A stretch of DNA of 64,000 nt from Streptomyces uncialis (lineage in GTDB: Bacteria; Actinomycetota; Actinomycetes; Streptomycetales; Streptomycetaceae): the NCBI RefSeq assembly GCF_001905345.1, contig NZ_LFBV01000007.1:248001-312000 (forward strand). Reading direction: 5' to 3'. Both the position numbers and the translations under genes were made by a program. The notes under the pieces were generated by a model. That model made no database searches. It saw only the letters and a program-made list of their open reading frames with translations, and was not told where the DNA came from. Shown piece by piece: positions 1-7,218 of this stretch. Within the stretch, counting starts at the first letter, position 1. Each line of letters opens with the position of its first letter.

Positions 1-1822
1 CTCCGTCGGAGGCTGGGCCGACAGCCGTGGCTTCTACTCGGTGGCCACCAACGCCGACGGCTCGGTCAACCAGGCCGGTATCGACACCTTCGCGGACTCC
101 ACCGTCGCGTTCCTGAAGAAGTACGGCTTCAGCGGTGTCGACATCGACTACGAGTACCCCACGTCGATGAAGGACGCGGGCAACCCCGACGACTGGACCA
201 TCGCCAACGCCCGGCGCGGCGGTCTCGTCAAGGGCTACGCCGCGCTGATGAAGACGCTGCGTGAGAAGCTCGACCGCGCGAGCGCCACGGACGGCAAGCA
301 CTACATGCTGACCGTCGCCGCCCCGTCGTCCGGCTATCTGCTGCGCGGCATGGAGACGTTCCAGGTGCAGAAGTACCTGGACTACCTCAACATCATGTCG
401 TACGACCTGCACGGCACATGGAACGAGCACGTCGGTCCGCAGGCCGCGCTGTACGACGACGGCAAGGACTCCGAGCTCGCGGGCGCCAACATCTACGGCA
501 CCGCCCAGTACGGCGGTATCGGGTACCTCAACACCGACTGGTCGTACCAGTACTTCCGCGGTTCGATGCCCCCCGGCCGGATCAACATCGGTCTGCCGTA
601 CTACACCCGCGGCTGGAAGAACGTCCAGGGCGGCACCGACGGGCTGTGGGGCAAGGCCGCGGCCACGACCTGCCCGGCCGGTTCCGGTCTCACCAAGTGC
701 GGTGACGGCGCGGTGGGCGTCGACAACGTCTGGCACGACAAGGACACCAGCGGCAAGGAAGCCCCCGCCGGGTTCAACCCGATGTGGCACGCCAAGAACC
801 TCGAAAAGGGTGTCGTCGGCGACTACATGACGAAGTTCGGTCTCCCGGCCGACACCCAGCTCCAGGGCAGCTACGTCCGCAAGTACGACAACACGCTCGT
901 GGCGCCGTGGCTGTGGAACGCCCAGAAGAAGGTCTTCATCTCCACCGAGGACGAGCAGTCCATCGGCGCGAAGGCCGACTACGTGGTCAACAAGGGCCTC
1001 GGCGGCACCATGATCTGGGAGCTCGCGGGCGACTACGACTGGAACGCGGCCAAGGGCCAGTACGAGGCCGGCAGCACGCTGACCAACCTCATGTACAACA
1101 AGTTCAAGGCCGCCCCCGGTTACGGTGCGAAGAAGTCCAACATCGCGCTGCCCACCGAGGCCGTCAACGTGGACGTGGACTTCGGCGGCTTCAAGCTGGG
1201 GGACCAGAACTACCCCATCAGCCCGAAGCTGAAGATCACCAACAACACGAAGAGCGCGCTGCCCGGCGGTACGGAGTTCCAGTTCGACTACGGGACCTCC
1301 GCGCCGAACAACGCCAAGGACCAGTCCGGCTTCAACGCCACGGTCATCCGCAGCGACCACACGGGCAACAACGTCGGTGGACTCAAGGGCGACTTCCACC
1401 GGGTCTCCATGAAGATCCCGGCCTGGCAGTCGATCGCCCCGGGTGCCTCGATGGAGCTGGACTTCGTGTACTACCTCCCCGTCTCCACCCCGTCCAACTG
1501 GACCGTCAAGATCGGCGCCAAGACCTACGGTCTGGCCGGTGACCTCACCCGCGGCACGACGGTCGTCGAGCCCGACGGCTCGGGCACCACGACCGGCGGC
1601 ACCGGTGGTACGGGCGGCAACGGCGGTAACGGTGGCAATGGCGGCAACGGCGGTACGGGTGGCACCTGCACCGCGGCCCCGTGGAACGCCACCACCGAGT
1701 ACCCGGGCGGCGCCACCGTGAGCCACGGCGGCAAGCAGTGGAAGTCCAAGTGGTGGACCCAGGGCAACGCGCCCGGCACCACGGGCGAGTGGGGCGTCTG
1801 GCAGGACCTCGGTCCCTGCTGA
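1..1822 (+). CDS. Secreted GH18 chitinase with C-terminal chitin-binding domain (5'-partial)
   Basis: The reading frame is open from base 2, so the signal peptide and N-terminal part lie off the left edge. The visible part opens with the GH18 strand motif SVGGW. The active-site signature GVDIDYEYP follows, with the presumed acid/base Glu codon at 152-154, so a retaining endo-chitinase acting outside the cell on chitin is expected. After the TIM barrel (to about base 1120) comes a beta-rich module of about 130 residues (1140-1550) of the kind found in other Streptomyces chitinases. A Gly/Thr/Asn linker (1585-1665) leads to a 50-residue Cys-flanked module rich in Trp (WNATTEYPGG, KWWTQG, WQDLGPC), which matches the CBM5/12 chitin-binding fold. 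Seen: motifs and module order. Known: family function. Inferred: extracellular chitin degradation. The nearby ATG/GTG at base 41 is internal and not the start. Confidence 0.95.
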   Translation, partial: SVGGWADSRGFYSVATNADGSVNQAGIDTFADSTVAFLKKYGFSGVDIDYEYPTSMKDAGNPDDWTIANARRGGLVKGYAALMKTLREKLDRASATDGKHYMLTVAAPSSGYLLRGMETFQVQKYLDYLNIMSYDLHGTWNEHVGPQAALYDDGKDSELAGANIYGTAQYGGIGYLNTDWSYQYFRGSMPPGRINIGLPYYTRGWKNVQGGTDGLWGKAAATTCPAGSGLTKCGDGAVGVDNVWHDKDTSGKEAPAGFNPMWHAKNLEKGVVGDYMTKFGLPADTQLQGSYVRKYDNTLVAPWLWNAQKKVFISTEDEQSIGAKADYVVNKGLGGTMIWELAGDYDWNAAKGQYEAGSTLTNLMYNKFKAAPGYGAKKSNIALPTEAVNVDVDFGGFKLGDQNYPISPKLKITNNTKSALPGGTEFQFDYGTSAPNNAKDQSGFNATVIRSDHTGNNVGGLKGDFHRVSMKIPAWQSIAPGASMELDFVYYLPVSTPSNWTVKIGAKTYGLAGDLTRGTTVVEPDGSGTTTGGTGGTGGNGGNGGNGGNGGTGGTCTAAPWNATTEYPGGATVSHGGKQWKSKWWTQGNAPGTTGEWGVWQDLGPC

Positions 1823-1840
1823 TCACCCCTCCCTGAACCG

Positions 1841-1878
1841 GACCCGGCGGCGCGGACCCGACCCCGCGCCGCCGGGTC
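1841..1878. terminator. Strong hairpin after the chitinase gene
   Basis: Perfect 15-bp arms (GACCCGGCGGCGCGG at 1841-1855 and its complement at 1864-1878) with an 8-nt loop, starting 18 bases past the chitinase stop. There is no T-run, as is usual for high-GC terminators. Confidence 0.7.
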
Positions 1879-1914
1879 TCCGGCTTTCCCGGAACCACCT
1901 CGGCCCCACCGACG

Positions 1915-1920
1915 TACTGT
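1915..1920 (+). promoter_or_regulatory. Putative -10 box of a leaderless gene
   Basis: TACTGT ends six bases before the ATG at 1927 and no Shine-Dalgarno sequence is present. This suggests that transcription starts at or next to the ATG. The -35 region is not recognisable. Confidence 0.35.
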
Positions 1921-1926
1921 TCCCCC

Positions 1927-2688
1927 ATGGCACTGAAGACACTGCGGGTGGGAGCGGCGGAGATCCGCCTGCTGACCGCCCTCACGGACGGCCCCTGGGA
2001 CCGCTCCACGATCGAGAACGCCCTGGTACGCCAGGGCTGGGCGGCCGAGGCCCCCGACGGACGGCCCGCCGTGGAATGGGGCGGCGGGGCCGCGGCCCCG
2101 CACTTCTTCGGCACGGATCCGCCCTCCGCCGGTATCGGCCCGCGCGTCGAACTCGGCGCGGCACCCGGCACCGACGACGGGCAGGGCGCGTCCTTCGTCC
2201 AGCTGCCGTGCGCGCTGTTCTGGCCCGCCTTCGGCGAGGAACCGCCGCTGCCGCACGGCCGCGCCGCCCAGGACGACGACCTCGAAGACCCCGAGACGGA
2301 CTACGACGAGGACGAGGACGGTGAGGAGGACGGCGGGACCGACCTCGACGAGGCCGACGACCTGGACGGGGAGTACGGTCCCGCCTGGCACCGCGCGCCG
2401 GACGCCCGGCGCGCCCACTTCCGCGCCGAGTACGCCCGGCTGAGCGGTCTGATCCGCGCGGAACTCGGTGCCCCGCTGCACAGCACGTCCGGTGAGATGG
2501 ACACCCACGAGGAGACCTGGGAGCGGGCGGGGCTGAGCCTCACCCTCCACCGGGGCGACGACCTCAACACGTACTCCCACTACGACGTGATCACCGTGCG
2601 GGTCGGCCCCACCGCCGCCGGGGACGGCTCCGGCGGCCCCGGCCCCATGGACCGGGACGACTCCGCCGCCATGACCGCCGCCGACTGA
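1927..2688 (+). CDS. Acidic hypothetical protein, 253 aa
   Basis: I do not recognise a family. The protein has no signal peptide or membrane segment. Its middle (about residues 118-150) is an almost uninterrupted Asp/Glu tract (for example YDEDEDGEEDGG), which is probably a flexible linker. The C-terminal part is a globular alpha/beta segment with alternating hydrophobic residues (LSLTLHRGDDLNTYSHYDV). The N-terminal 25 residues (RVGAAEIRLLTALTDGPW) resemble a short winged-helix-like segment, but the match is weak. The gene stands alone between the chitinase terminator and the convergent siderophore operon. It starts without a ribosome-binding site, behind a TACTGT -10 box, so a leaderless transcript is likely. 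Codon bias matches its neighbours, which supports it being real. Confidence 0.75.
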   Translation: MALKTLRVGAAEIRLLTALTDGPWDRSTIENALVRQGWAAEAPDGRPAVEWGGGAAAPHFFGTDPPSAGIGPRVELGAAPGTDDGQGASFVQLPCALFWPAFGEEPPLPHGRAAQDDDLEDPETDYDEDEDGEEDGGTDLDEADDLDGEYGPAWHRAPDARRAHFRAEYARLSGLIRAELGAPLHSTSGEMDTHEETWERAGLSLTLHRGDDLNTYSHYDVITVRVGPTAAGDGSGGPGPMDRDDSAAMTAAD

Positions 2689-2724
2689 CCGCCGACCGCC
2701 CGGACCCGCCCCGCGGCGCCCGCC

Positions 2725-3558
2725 TCAGCTGTCGGCGCGGGGCTGCGGGTGCGGGATGAGGTGCGGGGTCCCGAGATGCGGATGGGCGATGATGTCGCAG
2801 GTCAGGCCGAAGACCTCGGACACCAGCCCGGGGGTGAGGATCTCCGCCGGCGGACCCTCGGCGTGTATCCGGCCGTCCTTCAGCACGATCAGCTGCGTCG
2901 CGTAGTGCGCGGCCTGGTTGAGGTCGTGCAGCACGGCGGTGATCGTCCGGCCCTGCCGGTGCAGTTGGGCGCAGAGCTCCAGCAGGTCGTACTGATGGGC
3001 GATGTCCAGATAGGTGGTCGGCTCGTCCAGCAGGATGTGCTGGGTGTCCTGGGCGAGGGTCATCGCGATCCACGCCCGCTGCCGCTGGCCCCCCGACAGC
3101 GCCGCCGCCGGGATGTCCGCGTGGTCCGTCAGCCCGGTGTGCGCCAGCGCCTCGGCGATCCGGTGGTCGTCGTCGGGCGTCCACTGCCGCAGCAGCGTGT
3201 GATGCGGATGACGGCCGCGCTGCACCAGGGCGCGGACCGTGATCCCCGGCGGGGTCTGGGGGTTCTGCGGCAGCAGCGCCACCTGCCGGGCGAACTGCTT
3301 GCCGCGCAGCGCGTGGACGTCCGCGCCGCCCAGCGTGATCGTCCCCGTGTCGGGCTTGAGGACCCGCGCGAACGCCTTCAGCAGCGTCGACTTGCCCGAG
3401 CCGTTCGGACCGATGATCGCGGTCAGCCCACCCGTCGGCAGATCGACACTGACGTCCCGGACCACCGGGGCGCCGTTGTACGACAGCGTCACCCCGCGGG
3501 CCGACAGCCCGGTGGTCGCGGACCCGGCGCCCTCGCGCACGGCGGACTTGGTGGTCAT
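2725..3558 (-). CDS. Siderophore/ferric iron ABC transporter ATPase (FecE/FepC type)
   Basis: Cytoplasmic nucleotide-binding subunit of an iron-chelate importer. It has Walker A GPNGSGKST, the signature LSGGQRQRAWIAM, Walker B ILLDEPTTYLDI (the TTYLD form is typical of the FecE/BtuD group) and the switch His in VLHDLN. Its 277 residues are the usual family length. The chosen start (MTTKS) overlaps the stop of the permease gene in an ATGA arrangement, which implies translational coupling; an ATG six codons upstream is also possible. It is the last gene of a four-gene leftward operon ordered lipoprotein, permease, permease, ATPase. Seen: all catalytic motifs. Inferred from context: ferric-siderophore uptake; the exact siderophore cannot be told. 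Confidence 0.95.
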   Translation of the reverse strand: MTTKSAVREGAGSATTGLSARGVTLSYNGAPVVRDVSVDLPTGGLTAIIGPNGSGKSTLLKAFARVLKPDTGTITLGGADVHALRGKQFARQVALLPQNPQTPPGITVRALVQRGRHPHHTLLRQWTPDDDHRIAEALAHTGLTDHADIPAAALSGGQRQRAWIAMTLAQDTQHILLDEPTTYLDIAHQYDLLELCAQLHRQGRTITAVLHDLNQAAHYATQLIVLKDGRIHAEGPPAEILTPGLVSEVFGLTCDIIAHPHLGTPHLIPHPQPRADS

Positions 3559-4643
3559 AGCGTGCCCTTTTTCCATTCGCGGACGAGCAGGTAACCGAGG
3601 TAGACGCCGCCGAGAGCCATCGTGTAGATGCCGACGGGCAGATCGTCGGTGAGCGGCAGATGCTGGGCCGCGAGATCCGCCAGCACCAGCAGGGTCGCAC
3701 CCGTGAGAGCCGAGAGCGCGATCCGGGGACCCGGCGCGGGGGCCAGTCTGCGCGCGATCTGCGGAGCGGTGAGCGAGATGAACGCGATCGGACCTGCCAC
3801 GGTCACCGCGCCCGCCGCCAGCGCCGTCGACAGCACCACCGCGGCGGTCCGGGTGCGGCGCGGGTCCGTGCCCAGTGCCGTCGTGAGCTCGTCGCCCATC
3901 TCGCTGATCGTCAGACTCCGCGAGATCAGCAGGGTCAGCGGAACCGCGACCAGCAGCAGTCCCCAGATGGTGGAGGCGTCGGTCCAGTCGCGGGTGGCGA
4001 GCGAGCCGTTCAGATACGAGGACAGCACCGTCGCCTGGTCCCGCTCCACCGCGTACACCACGTACTGCGTCAGCGCCGCCGTCAGCGCCGACACCCCGAT
4101 CCCGGCGACCACCAGACGCCCCGGATCACCGAAGCCCGTCCCCGTCGCCAGATACACCACCGCCATCGCGACGACGGCGCCGACCAGCGCGCCGACCGAC
4201 ACCGGGAACCCGGGCGCGAGCAGTGCGACCGTCGCCGCCCCCGCCCCCGCGCCCCCGCTCAGCCCGATGACATCCGGACTGCCCAGCGGATTTCGGGTCA
4301 CCGACTGGAACAGCGCGCCCGCCACCCCGAACGCGGCCCCGGCACCGATACCGGTGACCAGCCGCGGCCCGCGCAGCCGGTCGAGTATCAGCTTGTCCAT
4401 CCCCCGCGGCTCACCGAACAGCGCCGACGGCAGATCCCGCAGCGGGATACCGAGCCGACCGAGAGTGAGGGTGGCGACGGCGGCCACCGCGAGCAGCACC
4501 AGCAGCGCCACCGACACCAGCACCGCCCGGGTGTCCACGGGTACGGCGACCGTCCGCCCGAGCCTCAGCAGACCGGCCGCGCGGGGCGGCGGTGCCACGG
4601 GCGCGGGCGGCACCGGGAGATCCGGCGCGCTGCGGGTCTTCAT
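3555..4643 (-). CDS. FecCD-family siderophore permease (second)
   Basis: Integral membrane subunit of the iron-chelate importer. About nine to ten hydrophobic helices are visible, with the conserved FecCD segment GAAFGVAGALFQSVTRNPLG near residue 100 and the cytoplasmic coupling helix with GDELTTALG. The start MKTRSAPD at 4643 is preferred over the longer frame because the upstream residues are a low-complexity leader. Length 362 aa, normal for the family. It ends in an ATGA overlap with the ATPase gene and follows the first permease gene by about 120 bases. The two permeases should form the heterodimeric channel that accepts substrate from the lipoprotein encoded at 5816-6859. Confidence 0.93.
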   Translation of the reverse strand: MKTRSAPDLPVPPAPVAPPPRAAGLLRLGRTVAVPVDTRAVLVSVALLVLLAVAAVATLTLGRLGIPLRDLPSALFGEPRGMDKLILDRLRGPRLVTGIGAGAAFGVAGALFQSVTRNPLGSPDVIGLSGGAGAGAATVALLAPGFPVSVGALVGAVVAMAVVYLATGTGFGDPGRLVVAGIGVSALTAALTQYVVYAVERDQATVLSSYLNGSLATRDWTDASTIWGLLLVAVPLTLLISRSLTISEMGDELTTALGTDPRRTRTAAVVLSTALAAGAVTVAGPIAFISLTAPQIARRLAPAPGPRIALSALTGATLLVLADLAAQHLPLTDDLPVGIYTMALGGVYLGYLLVREWKKGTL

Positions 4644-4762
4644 CGGACACCCCTCGTCCCCTGCGTACGGCGCTCCGGGTCCCCGGGGGCACCCCAAAAC
4701 GCCGTCGCCACCTCGTCATACGGCATGTGTCGTCACTTCCCCGTGGTTCCCGTCCCGGCCGC

Positions 4763-5800
4763 TCACAGGGAGTGCTTCATCCGGCGCAGGGTGAACAGCA
4801 GCGCCGGGGCCCCGACGAAGGCGGTGACGACACCGACCATGAGTTCCTGCGGCCGCAGCAGCACCCGCCCGATCACATCCGCCGTCAGCAGCAGCACCGG
4901 ACCGACGAGCACCGACAGCGCGATCTGCCCCCGGTGGTCCGTACCGATCAGGCCGCGCACCACATGCGGCACGGCGAGCCCCACGAACGCGATCGGTCCG
5001 GCGGCGGCGGTCGCCGCCGCGGCGAGGACCGTCGCCGCGCCCCAGCCGAGCGCCCGCGTCACCGCGGGGTTCGCGCCGAGGGACGTCGCGGACTCGTCAC
5101 CGAGCGCCAGCGCGTTGAGCGCCGGGGCGATCAGCAGCGCGACGAGCAGACCGGCCACCGCGAACGGCAGCACCGACCACAGCACGTCGAAGTCCCGCCC
5201 GCCGAGCGCTCCGACCACCCAGTAACGGTAGTTGTCGAAGATCTTCGGGCGGCTCAGGGTCACCGCCTGGATGTACGCGGTGAGCACGGCCGTCAGCACC
5301 GCGCCCGCGAGCACCAGCCGCACCGCGCTGGATGACGCCCCGCTGAAACCGATCACATGCACCAGCACCCCGGCCAGCAGCGCGCCCGGCAGCGCCCACC
5401 ACATGGCGGAGGCGGAGCCGGAGGCACCGAGGAACGCCGACGCCGTGACCACTCCGGCCGCGGCGCCCGTGTTGACCCCGAGCAGCCCCGGATCGGCCAG
5501 CGGATTACGGGTGACGCCCTGCATCAGCGTGCCCGACACCGCCAGGCACACCCCGGCGAGCACACCGAGCAGGGTCCGCGGATAGCGGCTCTCCACGACG
5601 GTCGTCAGATACGGCTCCGCGTCCCCGGACAGCACCGAGAGCACCTCGCCCGGGCTGGTGCGCATACTGCCGAACATCACACTGGCCGCGGCCGCGCACA
5701 GCAGCAGCAACGCCGCGCCCACCAGGGCGAGCGTCAACCGGAGGGCACCCGCGCGCGGCGGGGCGGCGCCGCGCGCGGATGCCCGGACCGTGGTCGTCAT
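4763..5800 (-). CDS. FecCD-family siderophore permease (first)
   Basis: 345-residue integral membrane protein, the partner of the other FecCD protein. It shows the family motif SGTLMQGVTRNPLADPGLLG (about residues 85-104), the coupling-helix sequence GDESATSLGANP, and GPIAFVGLAVPHVVR late in the chain. Its hydrophobic helices are evenly spread. The start is ATG at 5800, 15 bases after the end of the lipoprotein gene, so the two are co-transcribed. Seen: family motifs and membrane topology. Known: FecCD dimers form the translocation pathway for ferric siderophores, heme or cobalamin. Context (lipoprotein of the iron-chelate class) favours ferric siderophores. Confidence 0.94.
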   Translation of the reverse strand: MTTTVRASARGAAPPRAGALRLTLALVGAALLLLCAAAASVMFGSMRTSPGEVLSVLSGDAEPYLTTVVESRYPRTLLGVLAGVCLAVSGTLMQGVTRNPLADPGLLGVNTGAAAGVVTASAFLGASGSASAMWWALPGALLAGVLVHVIGFSGASSSAVRLVLAGAVLTAVLTAYIQAVTLSRPKIFDNYRYWVVGALGGRDFDVLWSVLPFAVAGLLVALLIAPALNALALGDESATSLGANPAVTRALGWGAATVLAAAATAAAGPIAFVGLAVPHVVRGLIGTDHRGQIALSVLVGPVLLLTADVIGRVLLRPQELMVGVVTAFVGAPALLFTLRRMKHSL

Positions 5801-5815
5801 CCCCGGGTACCGGTC

Positions 5816-6859
5816 CTACTTGCCGGACTTTTCGATGGCCTTGTCGATCATCGGCAGGTAGCGCTCGATGCTCCAGGGGACGGTCAGCGGGTTGATCATC
5901 GAGGAGGCCGTCACGAACGGGTTCTCCTCACCGGCCACCACGGCGCCCTTGCCGACCGCGGGGATCGCCTTGTACAGCTTCTGCGCCTCGATCTCCTTGC
6001 GGCTCTTCGGGTCCGAGTAGAACGTGAAGATCAGATCGCTGCTCGCGAGCTTGTTGCCGTTCTCCAGCCCGATGAGCGCGGAGTCGGTGCCCTCGGTCTC
6101 CTTGAAGGTGTCCGCGACCGGGTCCGCCTTCAGCCCCAGCGAGCTGACCACGGCCACCCGCTGCTCCTCGGTACGGAAGACACCGAGCGTGCCGGGACCG
6201 GTGGTGTAGATGTACGAGAACGTGTGCTTCTTGTACTCGGGGCGGGTCGCGGCGGCGTCGGCGAACCGCTTCTCGATGCCGTCGATCAGGACCTTGCTCT
6301 GCTCCGGCTTGCCGAGCGCCTTCGAGATGATCTCGATCTGCTCGTCCCAGTTGGTGCTCCAGGCCTTGTCCGGGTACGCGACGGTCGGCGCGATGTCCTT
6401 CAGGACGTCGTACTGCTTCTGCGTCACCCCGGACCACGGGGCGAGGATGACATCGGGGTCCAGCTCGGCGATCGTCTCGATGTCGAGGTTCTCACCACCC
6501 GTGAACTGCTTCGGGAGCTTCTCGCCCTTCTTCTTCACCTCTTCGTGGATCCACGGCATGTAGCCCGTCTTGTCGCTGCCCCACTCGTAGCTCTCCATGC
6601 CGACGGGCGTGTGACCCAGCGCGATCGCGGTCTCGGTCGAACCCTGGCCGAGGGTCACCACCCGCTTGGGCTGCTCCTTGATCTCGGCCGTGCCCAGCGC
6701 GTTCTTGATGCTGACCGGGAAGGTGCCCTTGCCCGCCGACTTGTCGCCGGACCCCGAGTCCTCCTTGTCGGAGGAGCAGCCCGCGAGCGTCATGACGAGG
6801 GCGGCGGCCGGGACGACTGCGAGCGCGCGCAGGCCCGGACGGCTGGAGGTGAAGCGCAT
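5816..6859 (-). CDS. Ferric-siderophore-binding lipoprotein (FepB/FhuD class)
   Basis: Extracellular substrate receptor of the importer. The start at 6859 (MRFTSS) has an AGAGGAC ribosome-binding site; the open frame continues upstream but is not coding there. A lipoprotein signal peptide ends in the lipobox LAGC with the modified Cys at residue 28. The mature part has the class III periplasmic-binding-protein features: PKRVVTLGQGSTETAIALG near the N-terminus, ETIAELDPDVILAPW in the first lobe and a long interdomain helix. Length 347 aa fits the family. It is first in the operon and has a good promoter upstream (-35 TTGATG, -10 TAGGGT). Inferred: lipid-anchored capture of a ferric siderophore; which one is unknown. 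Confidence 0.93.
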   Translation of the reverse strand: MRFTSSRPGLRALAVVPAAALVMTLAGCSSDKEDSGSGDKSAGKGTFPVSIKNALGTAEIKEQPKRVVTLGQGSTETAIALGHTPVGMESYEWGSDKTGYMPWIHEEVKKKGEKLPKQFTGGENLDIETIAELDPDVILAPWSGVTQKQYDVLKDIAPTVAYPDKAWSTNWDEQIEIISKALGKPEQSKVLIDGIEKRFADAAATRPEYKKHTFSYIYTTGPGTLGVFRTEEQRVAVVSSLGLKADPVADTFKETEGTDSALIGLENGNKLASSDLIFTFYSDPKSRKEIEAQKLYKAIPAVGKGAVVAGEENPFVTASSMINPLTVPWSIERYLPMIDKAIEKSGK

Positions 6860-6960
6860 GAGGGGTCCTCTTGTCAGGGGGCATGCCCCGGGCCGGGAAC
6901 GCCGGTACGCAACCCCCAGGGCCCGGCGGGGAGCGGGCGTTCCCGGACCGAGGCCGTGAA

Positions 6961-6997
6961 CTAAGGGGACCCTAAGTCTTTGTATGGTGAACATCAA
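6961..6997 (-). promoter_or_regulatory. Promoter of the siderophore import operon with an imperfect palindrome
   Basis: Read on the minus strand: -35 TTGATG (6997-6992), a 17-bp spacer, and -10 TAGGGT (6974-6969). The -10 lies inside the imperfect palindrome CTTAGGGTCCCCTTAG (6976-6961). The TTAGG half-site recalls an actinobacterial iron box, but only about 11 of 19 positions match by my alignment. The rest of the 359-base gap 6860-7218 holds a leader with the ribosome-binding site and a GAGGCCG-rich repeat run (7090-7160); no gene is seen there. Confidence 0.5.
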
Positions 6998-7218
6998 ATC
7001 CGGCCATGTCACATTTGGGACGCGATCCGCGCCGGTCAGCGGCCGGTCCGGCCCCGTGCACGGCGCCCACCGGCACAACCTCCGCCACCGGCGCGGGCTT
7101 TGCTTCGCCGGGCCCCGAGGCCGGGCCCCGAGGCCGCGACCCGAGGCCGCGACCCCGGCGGACGGCCCCGGCATCCGCCGTCGCCGTCCGCCGGGCAGCG
7201 CTCCCGGACCGGGCCCGC

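Noticed and set aside
6961..6976. A confident iron box in front of the siderophore operon
   Set aside because: Only about 11 of 19 positions fit by my alignment; kept only as a weak candidate.
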